A DNA stretch of 64,000 nucleotides from Bacteroidia bacterium (GTDB lineage Bacteria; Bacteroidota; Bacteroidia; Flavobacteriales; Flavobacteriaceae), in assembly GCA_030428865.1 (NCBI GenBank), contig JAUIEK010000005.1, forward strand, positions 62,001 to 126,000, read 5' to 3'. Below, one piece after another: positions 7,782 to 17,726 of this stretch. The notes below the pieces were generated by a model that worked only from the letters and a program-made list of their open reading frames with translations, was not told where the DNA came from and searched no databases. The first letter of the stretch is position 1, and each line of letters begins with the position of its first letter. A program made the position numbers and the translations under genes.

Positions 7782-8892
7782 AAAATCACTTCATATTGTT
7801 TCTTTTGATATTCCTTATCCTCCAAACTATGGAGGTGTTATCGATGTTTTTTATAAACTAAAAGCTCTTCATTCACTTGGAATAGACATTATTCTCCACA
7901 CTTTTGAATATGGTAGAGGAAAACAAGAAGAGTTAAAGAAATATTGTAAGGAAATATATTATTATCCTAGAAATCCATTTGTTTCGAGTTTTTTGTCTCG
8001 AGAACCTTTTACTGCAAAATCGAGAGCTAACGCGAATATGATTGAGAATCTAAACAAAGATGAATACCCTATCCTATTTGAAGGATTACAAACTACTTTC
8101 CCAATTCACTCAAAACAATTACGTAATAAAAAGATATACATTAGAGCTCACAACATAGAACACGAATTTTACAAAGGACTTGAAAAAAGTGAATTGAATG
8201 TTTTTAAAAAAAAGTTTTTTAATCAAGAAGCTAAGAAACTAAAACGCTATGAGAAAGTTTTAAAAAATGTTAATGGTGTTTTTACAATAGCTCCGCACGA
8301 GCAAGATTATTTTCTGAAAAAATACGGCACTCATTGTGTATATATTCCTGCTTTTCACAATCATAATATAGAAACAAAACTTACTGAAAGTGAACCGTTT
8401 TTGTTATATCACGGAAATCTATCCGTTTCAGAAAACGTAAAAACTGCTTTGTTTTTGATTGATACATATAAAAATTCTGGTTTTAAATTAAAAATAGCCA
8501 GTAGTTATATTAACAAAACCGTATTAGAAAAAATTGATAGCTATAACGATATACAATTCATAAAAATTGATCAACCTTCTACATTACTCCATCTTTTTGA
8601 AAAAGCTCAAATTAATGTTCTTCCTACCTTTCAAAAAACAGGCATTAAATTAAAATTACTCAACACCTTGTATCAAGGACGTTTCATTATTGCCAATGAT
8701 TGTATGATAGAGGATACTGGATTGGAAGAACTTTGCGCGCTTGCAAATACTTCTTCTGAATTTTTGAATAAAACCAAAGAGTTAATGGGAAAAAAGTTCA
8801 CTATTAATGATCGAAAAAAACGTCTGGAAAAATTGGCTATAATGCATCCGCTTGATGGTGCTCAAAAAATAATAGATATTATTTTTAAATAG
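7774..8892 (+). CDS. Glycosyltransferase, start likely a CTG codon
   Basis: The first ATG/GTG/TTG-type start in this frame is TTG 7993, but the frame is open back to 7771 and that extra part encodes a conserved family N-terminus: SLHIVSFDIPYPPNYGG followed by VIDVFYKLKALHSLGI. So the real protein is about 372 residues and starts near CTG 7774 (or a nearby ATT), overlapping the previous stop by 8 bases. Later blocks IRAHNIEHEFY, NGVFTIAPHEQDYF and FLLYHGNLSV fit a GT-B glycosyltransferase of the GT4-like type. Translation is probably coupled to the upstream gene. It converges on ftsE and overlaps its 3' end by 8 bases. Start codon is the uncertain part. Confidence 0.75.
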   Translation: MSKKSLHIVSFDIPYPPNYGGVIDVFYKLKALHSLGIDIILHTFEYGRGKQEELKKYCKEIYYYPRNPFVSSFLSREPFTAKSRANANMIENLNKDEYPILFEGLQTTFPIHSKQLRNKKIYIRAHNIEHEFYKGLEKSELNVFKKKFFNQEAKKLKRYEKVLKNVNGVFTIAPHEQDYFLKKYGTHCVYIPAFHNHNIETKLTESEPFLLYHGNLSVSENVKTALFLIDTYKNSGFKLKIASSYINKTVLEKIDSYNDIQFIKIDQPSTLLHLFEKAQINVLPTFQKTGIKLKLLNTLYQGRFIIANDCMIEDTGLEELCALANTSSEFLNKTKELMGKKFTINDRKKRLEKLAIMHPLDGAQKIIDIIFK

Positions 8893-9574
8893 GTAATTTA
8901 GGTACTACTTCAAATATTTTACCTCCTTCACACTTTACTGTTTTATGCTTAAATTTTACAATCAAGGCATAATCATGAGTTGCCATCAAAATACTTTTTC
9001 CTGTTAAATGTATTTGACTGAGAAGTTCCATCACTTCTAACGAGGTTTTTGGATCTAAATTCCCTGTAGGTTCATCTGCCAAAATTAGATCAGGATCGTT
9101 CAATAACGCTCTTGCAATAGCTACTCTTTGTTGTTCTCCTCCAGAGAGTTCAAAAGGTTTTTTAAAGTATTTTGTTTTCATTCCTACTTTATCTAAAACC
9201 TCTTCTATCTTTTCTTTAATTCTCACCTTGTCTTTCCAACCTGTAGCCTTTAAAACAAATAGCAAATTATCGTACACTGTTCTATCATTCAGCAACTTGA
9301 AATCTTGAAAAACGATTCCTATTCTTCTTCGCAAATAAGGTATATCTTTTTCTTTTAGCTTTTTTAAATTGAATCCAACAATAGAACCTTGGCCCTTTTG
9401 CAATTTTAAATCACCATAAAGTGTTTTCATCAAACTACTTTTGCCACTTCCTGTTTTTCCAATCAGATAGTAAAAATCGCCTTTATTAATAATCAGGTCT
9501 ACTTTAGACAACACTAAGCTATCTCTTTGATAAATATCCGCTTGGTCTAAATGTAAAATAGGTTCATTATCCAT
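8885..9574 (-). CDS. ftsE: Cell-division ABC transporter ATP-binding protein FtsE
   Basis: A 229-residue ABC ATPase with Walker A GKTGSGKSSL, Q-loop region IGIVFQDFKLL, signature LSGGEQQRVAIARALL, Walker B DLILADEPTGNLDP and the switch His in MATHDYAL. The 'IGIVFQDFKLLNDRTVYDNL' segment and short length are typical of FtsE, which with the membrane protein FtsX activates peptidoglycan hydrolases at the septum. No ftsX gene is adjacent; in Bacteroidota ftsX is usually elsewhere. A LolD-type lipoprotein exporter ATPase is the main alternative, since the two families look alike. Confidence 0.82.
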   Translation of the reverse strand: MDNEPILHLDQADIYQRDSLVLSKVDLIINKGDFYYLIGKTGSGKSSLMKTLYGDLKLQKGQGSIVGFNLKKLKEKDIPYLRRRIGIVFQDFKLLNDRTVYDNLLFVLKATGWKDKVRIKEKIEEVLDKVGMKTKYFKKPFELSGGEQQRVAIARALLNDPDLILADEPTGNLDPKTSLEVMELLSQIHLTGKSILMATHDYALIVKFKHKTVKCEGGKIFEVVPKLPI

Positions 9575-9665
9575 AAAAAAATAGATTTCTACAAACCTAC
9601 ATAATTTAAGAAAGATTTAAGTAGGATTACATAACAGAATCATTATTAATCTTACTTGTAATTTC

Positions 9666-9673
9666 TATTTTTG
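9666..9673 (+). promoter_or_regulatory. Candidate -7 box for the TPR/barrel operon
   Basis: TATTTTTG matches TAnnTTTG exactly, 67 bases before the ATG at 9741. The -33 region is only AT-rich. Confidence 0.4.
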
Positions 9674-9740
9674 AAATCTTTTAAAAAAGCTTTTTAAAAT
9701 CTACTCAACAAATTTAAAAATTGATCGTTATCTCTTTTAG

Positions 9741-12700
9741 ATGGCAAAAAATCGTATTATAATGAAACATTGCTTTTTTAGTTTTTTACTTATTTGTTTA
9801 TCAACAATACTCGTAAATGCTCAGCAAACAGAAATAGATGCTAATTCACTAGTTACCTATAATGACGCATTAAAGTTATACAACAATAAATCATACGCAG
9901 CAGCTCAAAAAACATTTTCTGAGTTTTCAATAAACAACCAGGCAAGTGCCTATTTAGAGGCTGATGTTGCGTATTATGATGCTATGTGTTCTGTTTATTT
10001 AAATCAAAAAAAGGCAGAAAAAAAAGTATCAGATTTTACAACCCAATATCCTAATAGTCCTAGAAAAAACTGGGCTTATTTAAACACCGGAAATCATTAC
10101 TATAAAACTGGAAAAGCAACACGTGCACTTAAATGGTTTCAAAAAATAAACGTCTATACTTTATCAGAATCTGATAAAAAAGACATCACTTTTAAAACAG
10201 CCTACTGTTTATTGGTTAGTCAGGATCTAGAATCTGCTAAAAAAGAATTTTCTTCGCTATTAAATGATTCTAAATACGGAAGTGACTCTAAATATTATTA
10301 TGGTTACATCTCTTATAAACAAGAAGAATACGAAGTTGCCGAAAAAAATTTATCAGAACTCGCTAACCACCCAACATATAAGAGCAAAGTAGCTTACTAC
10401 TTACTAGATATTAACTTTAAAACAGGAAAATTTGAAAAATGTGTTGAAATAGGAAAAGAACTTTTAAAGACATCCCGTTTTAGAGAAAAATCCGAAATTT
10501 CTAAAATTATAGGAGAAAGTTATTTCAATCTAAAAAAATACAAAGAAGCCATTCCTTATCTAAAAGCGTATAAAGGAAAAAGAGGGAAATGGGACAACAC
10601 AGATTATTATCAGTTAGGTTTTGCTTATTTTAAACAGAACGATTACGAAAATGCTGTTCGTAATTTTAATCGTATTCTTGGTGAAAAAAGTGCAATTTCT
10701 CAGAATGCTTACTACAATTTAGGTGAGTGTTATCTTTCTCTAAACAAAAAATCAGAAGCACTAAACGCCTTTAAAAGTGCTAGTGAAATGAGTTTTGCCC
10801 CTCGCGTTCAAGAAGATGCTTTTCTAAACTACGCAAAATTGAGCTATGAAGAAGGTAATCCGTACAAAAGTGTAGCAGATGTTTTACAAGATTTTTTAAA
10901 AACATATCCTAAATCAACCCATTATGAAGAAATTAATGGCTTAGTAATCTCTTCTTATCTGCATCAAAAAGATTATACTGGCGCACTTGATTATTTGTCT
11001 AAAAACAACAGTAAACAAAATGCCGCTTTAGCAAAGGAAATTTCTTATTACAAAGGAATTCAGCTATTTGCAGAAAACCAACTACAAAAATCTTTGCCTT
11101 ATTTCACAGAAGGAACAAAGTCTACAGATATAAATATTCGTGCAAAAGCTAATTATTGGCTAGCAGAAACTAATTACAGATTAGACAATTATGATGAAGC
11201 TTTGAAGCAATTTACCAGTTTTAAAAAAATTGGTAAAGAAACTGACGAATACAATCATATTTTTTACAATATTGGCTATACGCACTTCAAACTAAAAAAT
11301 TACCAACAAGCAGTTAATGCTTTTCAAGAATTCTTAAAAGCAAAAATTGAAGATCAGAATCTATTAAATGACGCCACTATTCGGTTAGGTGATAGTTACT
11401 ATGCTGTAAGAGATTACAAAAACGCAATTAAAACCTATAAAAAAGTGGTTGGCGTAAAAGCTCCTGATGCTGATTATGCTCAATTTCAAATGGGAATGAG
11501 CTATGGTTTTATTAATAAAGATGATTTAAAAATAAAGGCATTAATGGATCTGATTAATATGTTTGCTTTATCTACATATAAAGACGATGCGTTATTCCAA
11601 ATAGGAAATACCTACGCTGCTCAAAGAAATAACGAAAAAGCACATGAAGCATACCAACGATTGATAGATAAACATGGTAAAAGTTTATACATTCCACAAG
11701 CTCTATTAAGAAAAGGATTATTGTATTACAATGAAGGGCAAAACGAAAAAGCAATTCAAAATTTCAAAACGGTAGCAGCAAAATATCCTAATTCTTCTGA
11801 AGCCGAACAAGCTGTTAGAAGTGCTAAAAATGTGTATATAGATATGGGCAATGTAGATGCTTACGCTTCTTGGGTAAAAACCTTAAGTTTTGTAAATATT
11901 ACTGATTCTGAGCTAGACAAAACCATGTATAATGCTGCGGAGAACAAGTTTTTAGAAAACAATACTGCTAAAGCCATTGATGGTTTTGAAAAATACTTAA
12001 AACGTTTTCCAACAGGTTTATATTCACTAAAAACTCACTTTTATTTGGCTCAACTATATGTTAAAATAAAGCAACCTGAAAAAGCAATTTCACATTATCA
12101 ATATGTTATTAGCCAAGAGCAAAGTGAATTTAGTGAAGAATCTCTTAATAAGCTTAGTCAAATACTTTTGACAAAAGAGAATTGGGAAAAAGCAATTCCG
12201 CTTTTAGAACGTTTAGAGTTAGAAGCAAACTCATCTCAAAATAAGTTATATGCACAAAGTAATTTGATGAAAGGATATTATCAATCTAAAAATTATTCAA
12301 AAGCTGTAACCTATGCAGAAAAAGTCTTGCGTACTGATAAGCTAGAAAAACGAATTGAAAACGATGCTAAGCTTATTTTGGCTCGTTCTGCTTTTCAAAC
12401 TCAAAATTGGACTACAGCTGAACAATACTTTACAGAGGTAGAGAAAAATGCTTCTGGAGAGTTGAAAGCAGAAGCTCTTTACTACAACGCTTTTTTCAAA
12501 AATAAAAGCAAAAAACATGAAGAGTCTAACAAGGTAATTCAACAAATCACTGCCGATTATTCTGCTTATAAATACTGGGGAGCCAAAAGCTTTATAATCA
12601 TGGCTAAAAATTATTATGCATTAGAAAATTCAGATCCTTATCAAGCAACATATATCCTTGAAAATATTATTAAAAACTTTAGCCAGTTTGAAGATGTGGT

Positions 12701-12779
12701 TAAGGACGCTCAAAAGGAGCTTCAAAAAATAAAAGCAAACGAAGCAAAAACCAACACGTCTGTTACACCTAAAAACTAA
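9741..12779 (+). CDS. Large periplasmic tetratricopeptide-repeat protein
   Basis: A 1012-residue protein with a signal peptide ending near LVNAQQ; the start could also be the ATG at 9762, which gives a tighter signal (MKHCFFSFLL). The rest is a near-continuous array of 34-residue TPR units, seen as repeated A-x-x-x-Y-x-x-A-x-x-x-F patterns such as YNHIFYNIGYTHFKLKNYQQ and YAQFQMGMSYGF. TPR superhelices are protein-binding scaffolds. The gene sits 10 bases before a predicted outer-membrane barrel, so the two products probably work together in the envelope, with the TPR protein in the periplasm. Partner and function are not known from sequence. Confidence 0.85.
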   Translation: MAKNRIIMKHCFFSFLLICLSTILVNAQQTEIDANSLVTYNDALKLYNNKSYAAAQKTFSEFSINNQASAYLEADVAYYDAMCSVYLNQKKAEKKVSDFTTQYPNSPRKNWAYLNTGNHYYKTGKATRALKWFQKINVYTLSESDKKDITFKTAYCLLVSQDLESAKKEFSSLLNDSKYGSDSKYYYGYISYKQEEYEVAEKNLSELANHPTYKSKVAYYLLDINFKTGKFEKCVEIGKELLKTSRFREKSEISKIIGESYFNLKKYKEAIPYLKAYKGKRGKWDNTDYYQLGFAYFKQNDYENAVRNFNRILGEKSAISQNAYYNLGECYLSLNKKSEALNAFKSASEMSFAPRVQEDAFLNYAKLSYEEGNPYKSVADVLQDFLKTYPKSTHYEEINGLVISSYLHQKDYTGALDYLSKNNSKQNAALAKEISYYKGIQLFAENQLQKSLPYFTEGTKSTDINIRAKANYWLAETNYRLDNYDEALKQFTSFKKIGKETDEYNHIFYNIGYTHFKLKNYQQAVNAFQEFLKAKIEDQNLLNDATIRLGDSYYAVRDYKNAIKTYKKVVGVKAPDADYAQFQMGMSYGFINKDDLKIKALMDLINMFALSTYKDDALFQIGNTYAAQRNNEKAHEAYQRLIDKHGKSLYIPQALLRKGLLYYNEGQNEKAIQNFKTVAAKYPNSSEAEQAVRSAKNVYIDMGNVDAYASWVKTLSFVNITDSELDKTMYNAAENKFLENNTAKAIDGFEKYLKRFPTGLYSLKTHFYLAQLYVKIKQPEKAISHYQYVISQEQSEFSEESLNKLSQILLTKENWEKAIPLLERLELEANSSQNKLYAQSNLMKGYYQSKNYSKAVTYAEKVLRTDKLEKRIENDAKLILARSAFQTQNWTTAEQYFTEVEKNASGELKAEALYYNAFFKNKSKKHEESNKVIQQITADYSAYKYWGAKSFIIMAKNYYALENSDPYQATYILENIIKNFSQFEDVVKDAQKELQKIKANEAKTNTSVTPKN

Positions 12780-12789
12780 TTTATTTCAG

Positions 12790-14550
12790 ATGAAAAAAAT
12801 ATTGATTCTAATTTTATTAGCAATTGGTTTCAACACCTTTGCTCAAAAAAACAAGATAAAAACTCCTAAAGATTCTGTAAAGACTGAAATAATTAATGTG
12901 GTAAGCACATACAATCCTACAATTTCAGACGCCACTAAAATTAAAAAAGAGCCAAGTATAGAACTTGACAAAAAAAATCAAAAGAAAAAATTAACGTATA
13001 AAATTTTCTCTGCTCCGGTTGCTTCTACATTTATTCCTAAAAGCGGAACACTAAAAAGCATCAACCTAAATAAAAAAGAACAGTTATACAATAGTTATGT
13101 AGCTGCTGGCTATGGTAATTTTAGTACTCCTTTTGTAGATGCCTTTCTGTACAAAAAGAAAAAATATGACACCTTTGGCGGTTATTTTAATTATTTATCA
13201 TCTGAAGATGGTGTAAAAAACGCTGTTTTAGATAATGGTTTTTATCGTGCTAAAGCTGGAGGTTTTTACGCAAGAAAAGAAAAAAAGCTTATATGGAAAG
13301 TAGGTTTGAATGCCCAGCAAAAACAGTTTAATTGGTATGGTTTACCAAGCAATGATTTTGATCCAGCTGTAATTAGTCAGATTGATGAAGACCAGAAATA
13401 TTCTCTTTATGAGCTAGAAGGAGCAATCGAATTGGAAGACTCTGTTGCACACAAAATTCAATCTAAAATAAGTTTATTTGATGATCAATTTAATAGTGAT
13501 GAAATTGAGTTTACGCTTAAATCAGAATTTCAAATTCCTTTAAAATCTGTATCAAAAAAGCTAAACAATCTTAATTTATCAACTTCAATACATTATTTAC
13601 AAGGCGATTTTTTACTCAACTATGCTGCAGATGCCATTATAGAGTATGGATTTTTAAATTTGGGAGCTCACCCTACTTATCAATTCTCTTATAATAATTT
13701 CAACTTTACATTAGGAGCAAAAGCATATCTGACCTCAGATATCGAAAACAGCATAACTGATTTTTTACTGTATCCTGATGTTGAGATATCTTATCCTCTT
13801 TTGCAAAACTACATAAACATGTATTTAGGCGCTGGCGGAGATTTGTACATGAATAGTTTTCAGCAATACGTAGAAAGAAATCCTTTTGTCTCACCTACTC
13901 TATTTATGACGCAAACAAATGAACAATACAATGTTTATGGAGGTATTTCAGGAAAATTAGCTGATAATATGAGCTTTAATTTTAAAGCCAGTTATAAAAA
14001 CACAGAAGATCAGCCTTTGTTTGTCAGAAATAATTCAAAATCCGATGGCACTATCGCTGGTAGTCCAAATACTCTTAGAGGATTTGAATATGGAAATTCA
14101 TTTAGTGTTTTTTACGATGATATTAAAACTTTATCCATCAGTGCAAAAATGGAGCTGGAACTTAGCAAGCAATTCTCTTTAAGCGGACAAGCTTATTTTC
14201 ATTCGTACAACCTAACCAATCAACAAGAAGCTTGGAATCTACCTAATTTCGAAACGATTATCACAGGGAAATATCAGCACGATAAGTGGCATACTGGATT
14301 TGATATTTTTATGGTTGGAGAAAGAAAAGATGTATTATATTCGGACACTTACCCTTCTGCACTAAACGGTTCACAAACACTAGATTCTTATGTTGATATA
14401 AATATTAATAGTGGTTATCATTTTAACAACAGGCTTTCCGTTTTCTTAAAGATGAATAACATCCTGAATAATGATTATCAACGATTTGCTAATTTTAACG
14501 TACAAGGTTTTCAAATATTAGGAGGATTAACCTATAAGTTCAACTTTTAA
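12790..14550 (+). CDS. Outer-membrane beta-barrel protein, TonB-receptor-like without plug
   Basis: A 586-residue protein with a signal peptide (ILLAIGFNTFAQ) and, after a lysine-rich N-terminal segment with VVSTYNPTISDA, a long series of alternating aromatic beta-strands ending in ILGGLTYKFNF with a terminal Phe, the outer-membrane barrel signature. The strand pattern resembles the barrel part of TonB-dependent receptors (e.g. SVFLKMNNILNNDYQRFANF near the end, typical of their last strands), but no plug domain or TonB box is evident. It is co-transcribed with the upstream TPR protein. Automated pipelines often call such proteins TonB-dependent receptors; I treat it as a barrel of unknown cargo. 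Confidence 0.75.
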   Translation: MKKILILILLAIGFNTFAQKNKIKTPKDSVKTEIINVVSTYNPTISDATKIKKEPSIELDKKNQKKKLTYKIFSAPVASTFIPKSGTLKSINLNKKEQLYNSYVAAGYGNFSTPFVDAFLYKKKKYDTFGGYFNYLSSEDGVKNAVLDNGFYRAKAGGFYARKEKKLIWKVGLNAQQKQFNWYGLPSNDFDPAVISQIDEDQKYSLYELEGAIELEDSVAHKIQSKISLFDDQFNSDEIEFTLKSEFQIPLKSVSKKLNNLNLSTSIHYLQGDFLLNYAADAIIEYGFLNLGAHPTYQFSYNNFNFTLGAKAYLTSDIENSITDFLLYPDVEISYPLLQNYINMYLGAGGDLYMNSFQQYVERNPFVSPTLFMTQTNEQYNVYGGISGKLADNMSFNFKASYKNTEDQPLFVRNNSKSDGTIAGSPNTLRGFEYGNSFSVFYDDIKTLSISAKMELELSKQFSLSGQAYFHSYNLTNQQEAWNLPNFETIITGKYQHDKWHTGFDIFMVGERKDVLYSDTYPSALNGSQTLDSYVDININSGYHFNNRLSVFLKMNNILNNDYQRFANFNVQGFQILGGLTYKFNF

Positions 14551-14592
14551 ATACTTTCGTTACATTTGACTTTCCAAAATTAATCTAGTTAA

Positions 14593-16026
14593 ATGAAAAA
14601 CATTTTTTTCTGTGCAATTATAATTTCTATAGTTGCCTGTCAATCCAAAAACAACAACAAGTCCAAAGCTTCTAAAATAGCTACAAAAGAAGAAAAATTA
14701 GATTCCACTCATATTAAACAGTTTTTTGATTCGGCTCTAACCAAAGGAAAATCTTATGAATGGTTGCGAGATCTTACTCAAAATATTGGAGGTCGTTTAT
14801 CAGGATCACCAGAAGCAGAGAAGGCTGTTAAATGGGGAGAAACGCTAATGAAAGAAGTAGGTTTAGATTCTGTATGGCTACAGCCCGTAATGGTTCCGCA
14901 TTGGATTCGTGGCGAAAAAGAAAAAGCATATTATACGGTAAATGGAACAAATCAAAATGTAGCAATTTGCGCCTTAGGATTCTCAATTGCTACTCCCGAA
15001 GAAGGTATTACAGCAGAAGTTATAGAAGTAAAAAGTTTAGAAGAGGCTGAGAGTTTAGGTGATAAAATGAAAGGAAAAATCGTATTCTTTAATCGACCTT
15101 TTGATAATACATTAATAAACACATTCGCTGCTTACGGGGGTTGTGTAGGACAACGTGTTAGAGGTGCGGCTGTTTGTGGTAAGTTTGGAGCAAAAGGAGT
15201 AATTGTTCGATCCATGACAAATGGTATAAATGATTATCCTCACACAGGAACTATGTCTTACGGAAATTTACCCAAAGAGCAACAGATTCCTGCTGCTGCT
15301 ATCAGCACACAAGCTGCCGAAAATTTGAGTGCTGATTTAAAGAAAAATCCAAATTTACAGTTCTACTTCAAACAAAGCTGTAAAACACTTTCTGATGCTC
15401 CTTCTTTTAATGTTGTTGGAGAAATAAAGGGCTCAAAAACTCCAGAAAACATTATTGTAGTTGGCGGCCATTTAGATTCTTGGGATTTAGGAGAAGGCGC
15501 TCATGATGATGGAACAGGAGTTGTTCAATCACTAGAAGTTGCCTATTTATTTAACGCAAATAAAATCAGACCTAAAAATACCCTACGTGTTGTCTTTTTT
15601 ATGAATGAAGAAAACGGCACTCGAGGTGCAAAAAAATATGCACAACTCGCTAAAGAAAATGGAGAGAATCATATTGCTGGACTAGAATCTGATGCGGGTG
15701 GACATACACCTCGTGGATTTTCTATCCAAGCTAATGATAAAAACACAAAACTTTTACAGAGCTGGAATAAACTCCTTGCTCCCTATGGTTTACACGATTT
15801 AGTAAAAGGTGGTAGTGGGGCAGATATTTCTCCGTTAAAAAATGAGACTGTTACTTTGGTTGGCTACAGACCTGACAGTCAGCGTTATTTTGACTATCAT
15901 CATACAGCTACAGATACTTTTGATAAGGTTAATAAACGTGAGTTAGAATTAGGTAGCGCTTCCATGGCTAGCCTAATTTATCTAATGGATAAATATTTAT
16001 ACAACAACACTCCTATTAAACCTTAG
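14593..16026 (+). CDS. M28 family zinc metallopeptidase, lipoprotein
   Basis: A 477-residue protein with a lipobox (IISIVAC, Cys16), so an envelope lipoprotein. It has a PA-domain insertion in the first half and a zinc peptidase core: GGHLDSWDLGEGAHDDGTGV (first His and bridging Asp), MNEENGTRGA (catalytic Glu and zinc Glu), LESDAGGHTPRGF (zinc Asp) and YFDYHHTATDTFD (last His). The layout is that of carboxypeptidase Q/plasma glutamate carboxypeptidase in family M28. It would release amino acids from peptides in the periplasm or at the cell surface. It lies 42 bases after the barrel gene and 36 bases before another lipoprotein hydrolase. Confidence 0.9.
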   Translation: MKNIFFCAIIISIVACQSKNNNKSKASKIATKEEKLDSTHIKQFFDSALTKGKSYEWLRDLTQNIGGRLSGSPEAEKAVKWGETLMKEVGLDSVWLQPVMVPHWIRGEKEKAYYTVNGTNQNVAICALGFSIATPEEGITAEVIEVKSLEEAESLGDKMKGKIVFFNRPFDNTLINTFAAYGGCVGQRVRGAAVCGKFGAKGVIVRSMTNGINDYPHTGTMSYGNLPKEQQIPAAAISTQAAENLSADLKKNPNLQFYFKQSCKTLSDAPSFNVVGEIKGSKTPENIIVVGGHLDSWDLGEGAHDDGTGVVQSLEVAYLFNANKIRPKNTLRVVFFMNEENGTRGAKKYAQLAKENGENHIAGLESDAGGHTPRGFSIQANDKNTKLLQSWNKLLAPYGLHDLVKGGSGADISPLKNETVTLVGYRPDSQRYFDYHHTATDTFDKVNKRELELGSASMASLIYLMDKYLYNNTPIKP

Positions 16027-16062
16027 AAAACTCTTTTGTTTATTCTTAACAGACGCTTAATT

Positions 16063-17682
16063 ATGAAAAAAATTCTTGCCCTATTTTTTATTCTCGCATT
16101 ATTAGTTGCTTGTCAGCAGCAAAAGGTTGATTTAATCATTACCAATGCAACCATTTATACTGTTGATGATGAATTCAAAAAAGCCGAAGCTTTTGCTATA
16201 AAAAACGGGAAGTTTGTAGCTGTGGGATCTGCTTCAGAAATTACAGATAAATATACTTCAGCAGAAACTATAGATGCTAAAGGACAGACTATTGTTCCTG
16301 GATTAATTGATGCCCATTGTCACTTTTACAATCTTGGTGTTCACACACAACGTGTAGATCTTGTTGGAACAACAAGTTATCAAGAGGTTTTAGATAAAGT
16401 CGTTTCTTTTCAAAAAGAAAAAAATGTTTCTTTCATTTTAGGAAGAGGTTGGGATCAAAATGACTGGGAAGTAAAAGAGTTTCCTAGCAAAGAAAGTTTA
16501 GACAAACTATTTCCAAACATACCTGTTGTTTTAACTAGAATTGATGGTCATGCTTCTTTGGTTAATGAAGCCGCTTTACAATATTCAGGATTAAGTAGTA
16601 CACAATATCCTAAAAATATCACTGGAGGAGAGTTTATTACTGAAAATGGAAAACTAACAGGTGTTTTAATAGACAAAGCAATGGAAGTTATCAAAACACC
16701 AGAGCCTTCAAAAAAAGAGATAATTGCTGGTCTGAAAGAAGCTGAGAAAATCAATTTTTCTTATGGATTAACAACTGTAAATGATGCTGGTTTATCAAAA
16801 CCTATAATCGATCTGGTAGATAGTTTGCAAAAAGCTAGGGATTTACAAATCCGTATGTATGCAATGGTATCTGCTACACAAAAAAACTTAGATTATTACA
16901 TTAACAAAGGAATCTACAAAACAGATTTGTTAAATGTGCGTTCTTTTAAAGTGTATGGAGATGGAGCTCTTGGATCAAGAGGTGCTGCAATGAAAAAACC
17001 ATATTCTGATAGAAAAGGGCATTATGGAGCGTTGATTTACTCGCCCAAGCGATACCAAGAAATCGCGAATCAAATTGCCAATTCAGACTTTCAGATGAAT
17101 ACACATGCTATTGGAGATTCTACCAATTGTTGGTTGCTAAAAATTTACAAGGAAGTCTTACAAGGAAAAAAAGATAGGCGTTGGAAAATTGAGCATGCTC
17201 AAATTGTAGATGAGCAAGATTTTGAATTGTTTAAAAATGTGATTCCAAGCGTACAACCTACTCATGCAACCTCAGATATGTATTGGGCAGAAGATAGAGT
17301 TGGTTCAGAGAGAATTAAAGGCGGATATGCCTACAAAAAACTACTAGACACTTACGGAATGGTGGCTTTAGGAACTGATTATCCTGTAGAACAAGTGAAT
17401 CCGTTTTTAACATTTTATGCGGCTGTGGCTAGAAAAGATTTAAAAGGTTACCCTGAAAAAGGATATCAAATGGAAAATGCTCTGAGTAGAGAAGAAACTT
17501 TAAAAGGAATGACCATTTGGGCAGCCTATTCAAACTTTGAAGAAAACGAAAAAGGAAGTATTGAAGTAGGGAAGTTTGCTGATTTTGTAATTCTAAATCA
17601 GAATATTATGGAAGTAGAAGAAAGCAACATTCCTAAAACAAAAGTTATAGCTACTTATTTAAATGGCGAGAAGGTTTACTAA
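16063..17682 (+). CDS. Amidohydrolase family lipoprotein (YtcJ-like)
   Basis: A 539-residue protein when started at ATG 16063; an upstream in-frame TTG at 16036 would put nine residues before a good lipoprotein signal (MKKILALFFILALLVAC), so the ATG is preferred. The body is an amidohydrolase_3 domain: LIITNATIYTVDDEF, VPGLIDAHCHFYNLG (metal HxH), FKVYGDGALGSRGAAM (the usual carboxylated Lys position), HAIGDS, IEHAQIVD and GTDYPVEQVNP. Family members hydrolyse cyclic or N-acyl amides with one or two metals; the substrate is not predictable. It follows the M28 peptidase and ends convergent to trpA, so both may serve peptide or amide scavenging. Confidence 0.88.
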   Translation: MKKILALFFILALLVACQQQKVDLIITNATIYTVDDEFKKAEAFAIKNGKFVAVGSASEITDKYTSAETIDAKGQTIVPGLIDAHCHFYNLGVHTQRVDLVGTTSYQEVLDKVVSFQKEKNVSFILGRGWDQNDWEVKEFPSKESLDKLFPNIPVVLTRIDGHASLVNEAALQYSGLSSTQYPKNITGGEFITENGKLTGVLIDKAMEVIKTPEPSKKEIIAGLKEAEKINFSYGLTTVNDAGLSKPIIDLVDSLQKARDLQIRMYAMVSATQKNLDYYINKGIYKTDLLNVRSFKVYGDGALGSRGAAMKKPYSDRKGHYGALIYSPKRYQEIANQIANSDFQMNTHAIGDSTNCWLLKIYKEVLQGKKDRRWKIEHAQIVDEQDFELFKNVIPSVQPTHATSDMYWAEDRVGSERIKGGYAYKKLLDTYGMVALGTDYPVEQVNPFLTFYAAVARKDLKGYPEKGYQMENALSREETLKGMTIWAAYSNFEENEKGSIEVGKFADFVILNQNIMEVEESNIPKTKVIATYLNGEKVY

Positions 17683-17692
17683 GTTAGTAATA

Positions 17693-17726
17693 ATAAAAAA
17701 ACAATAATTTTCGAACCTTATTGTTT
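17693..17726 (-). terminator. Terminator of the trp operon, overlapping the trpA stop
   Basis: Read on the minus strand: stem AAACAATAA/TTATTGTTT around a 10-base loop, followed by seven Ts. The TAA stop codon of trpA is in the 5' arm. It also lies just after the convergent amidohydrolase gene and may stop that transcript too. Confidence 0.75.

Noticed and set aside
6693..8892. One fused glycosyltransferase gene broken by a frameshift
   Set aside because: Each part has its own complete N-terminal and donor domains, so they are two genes; only the start codons are unusual.
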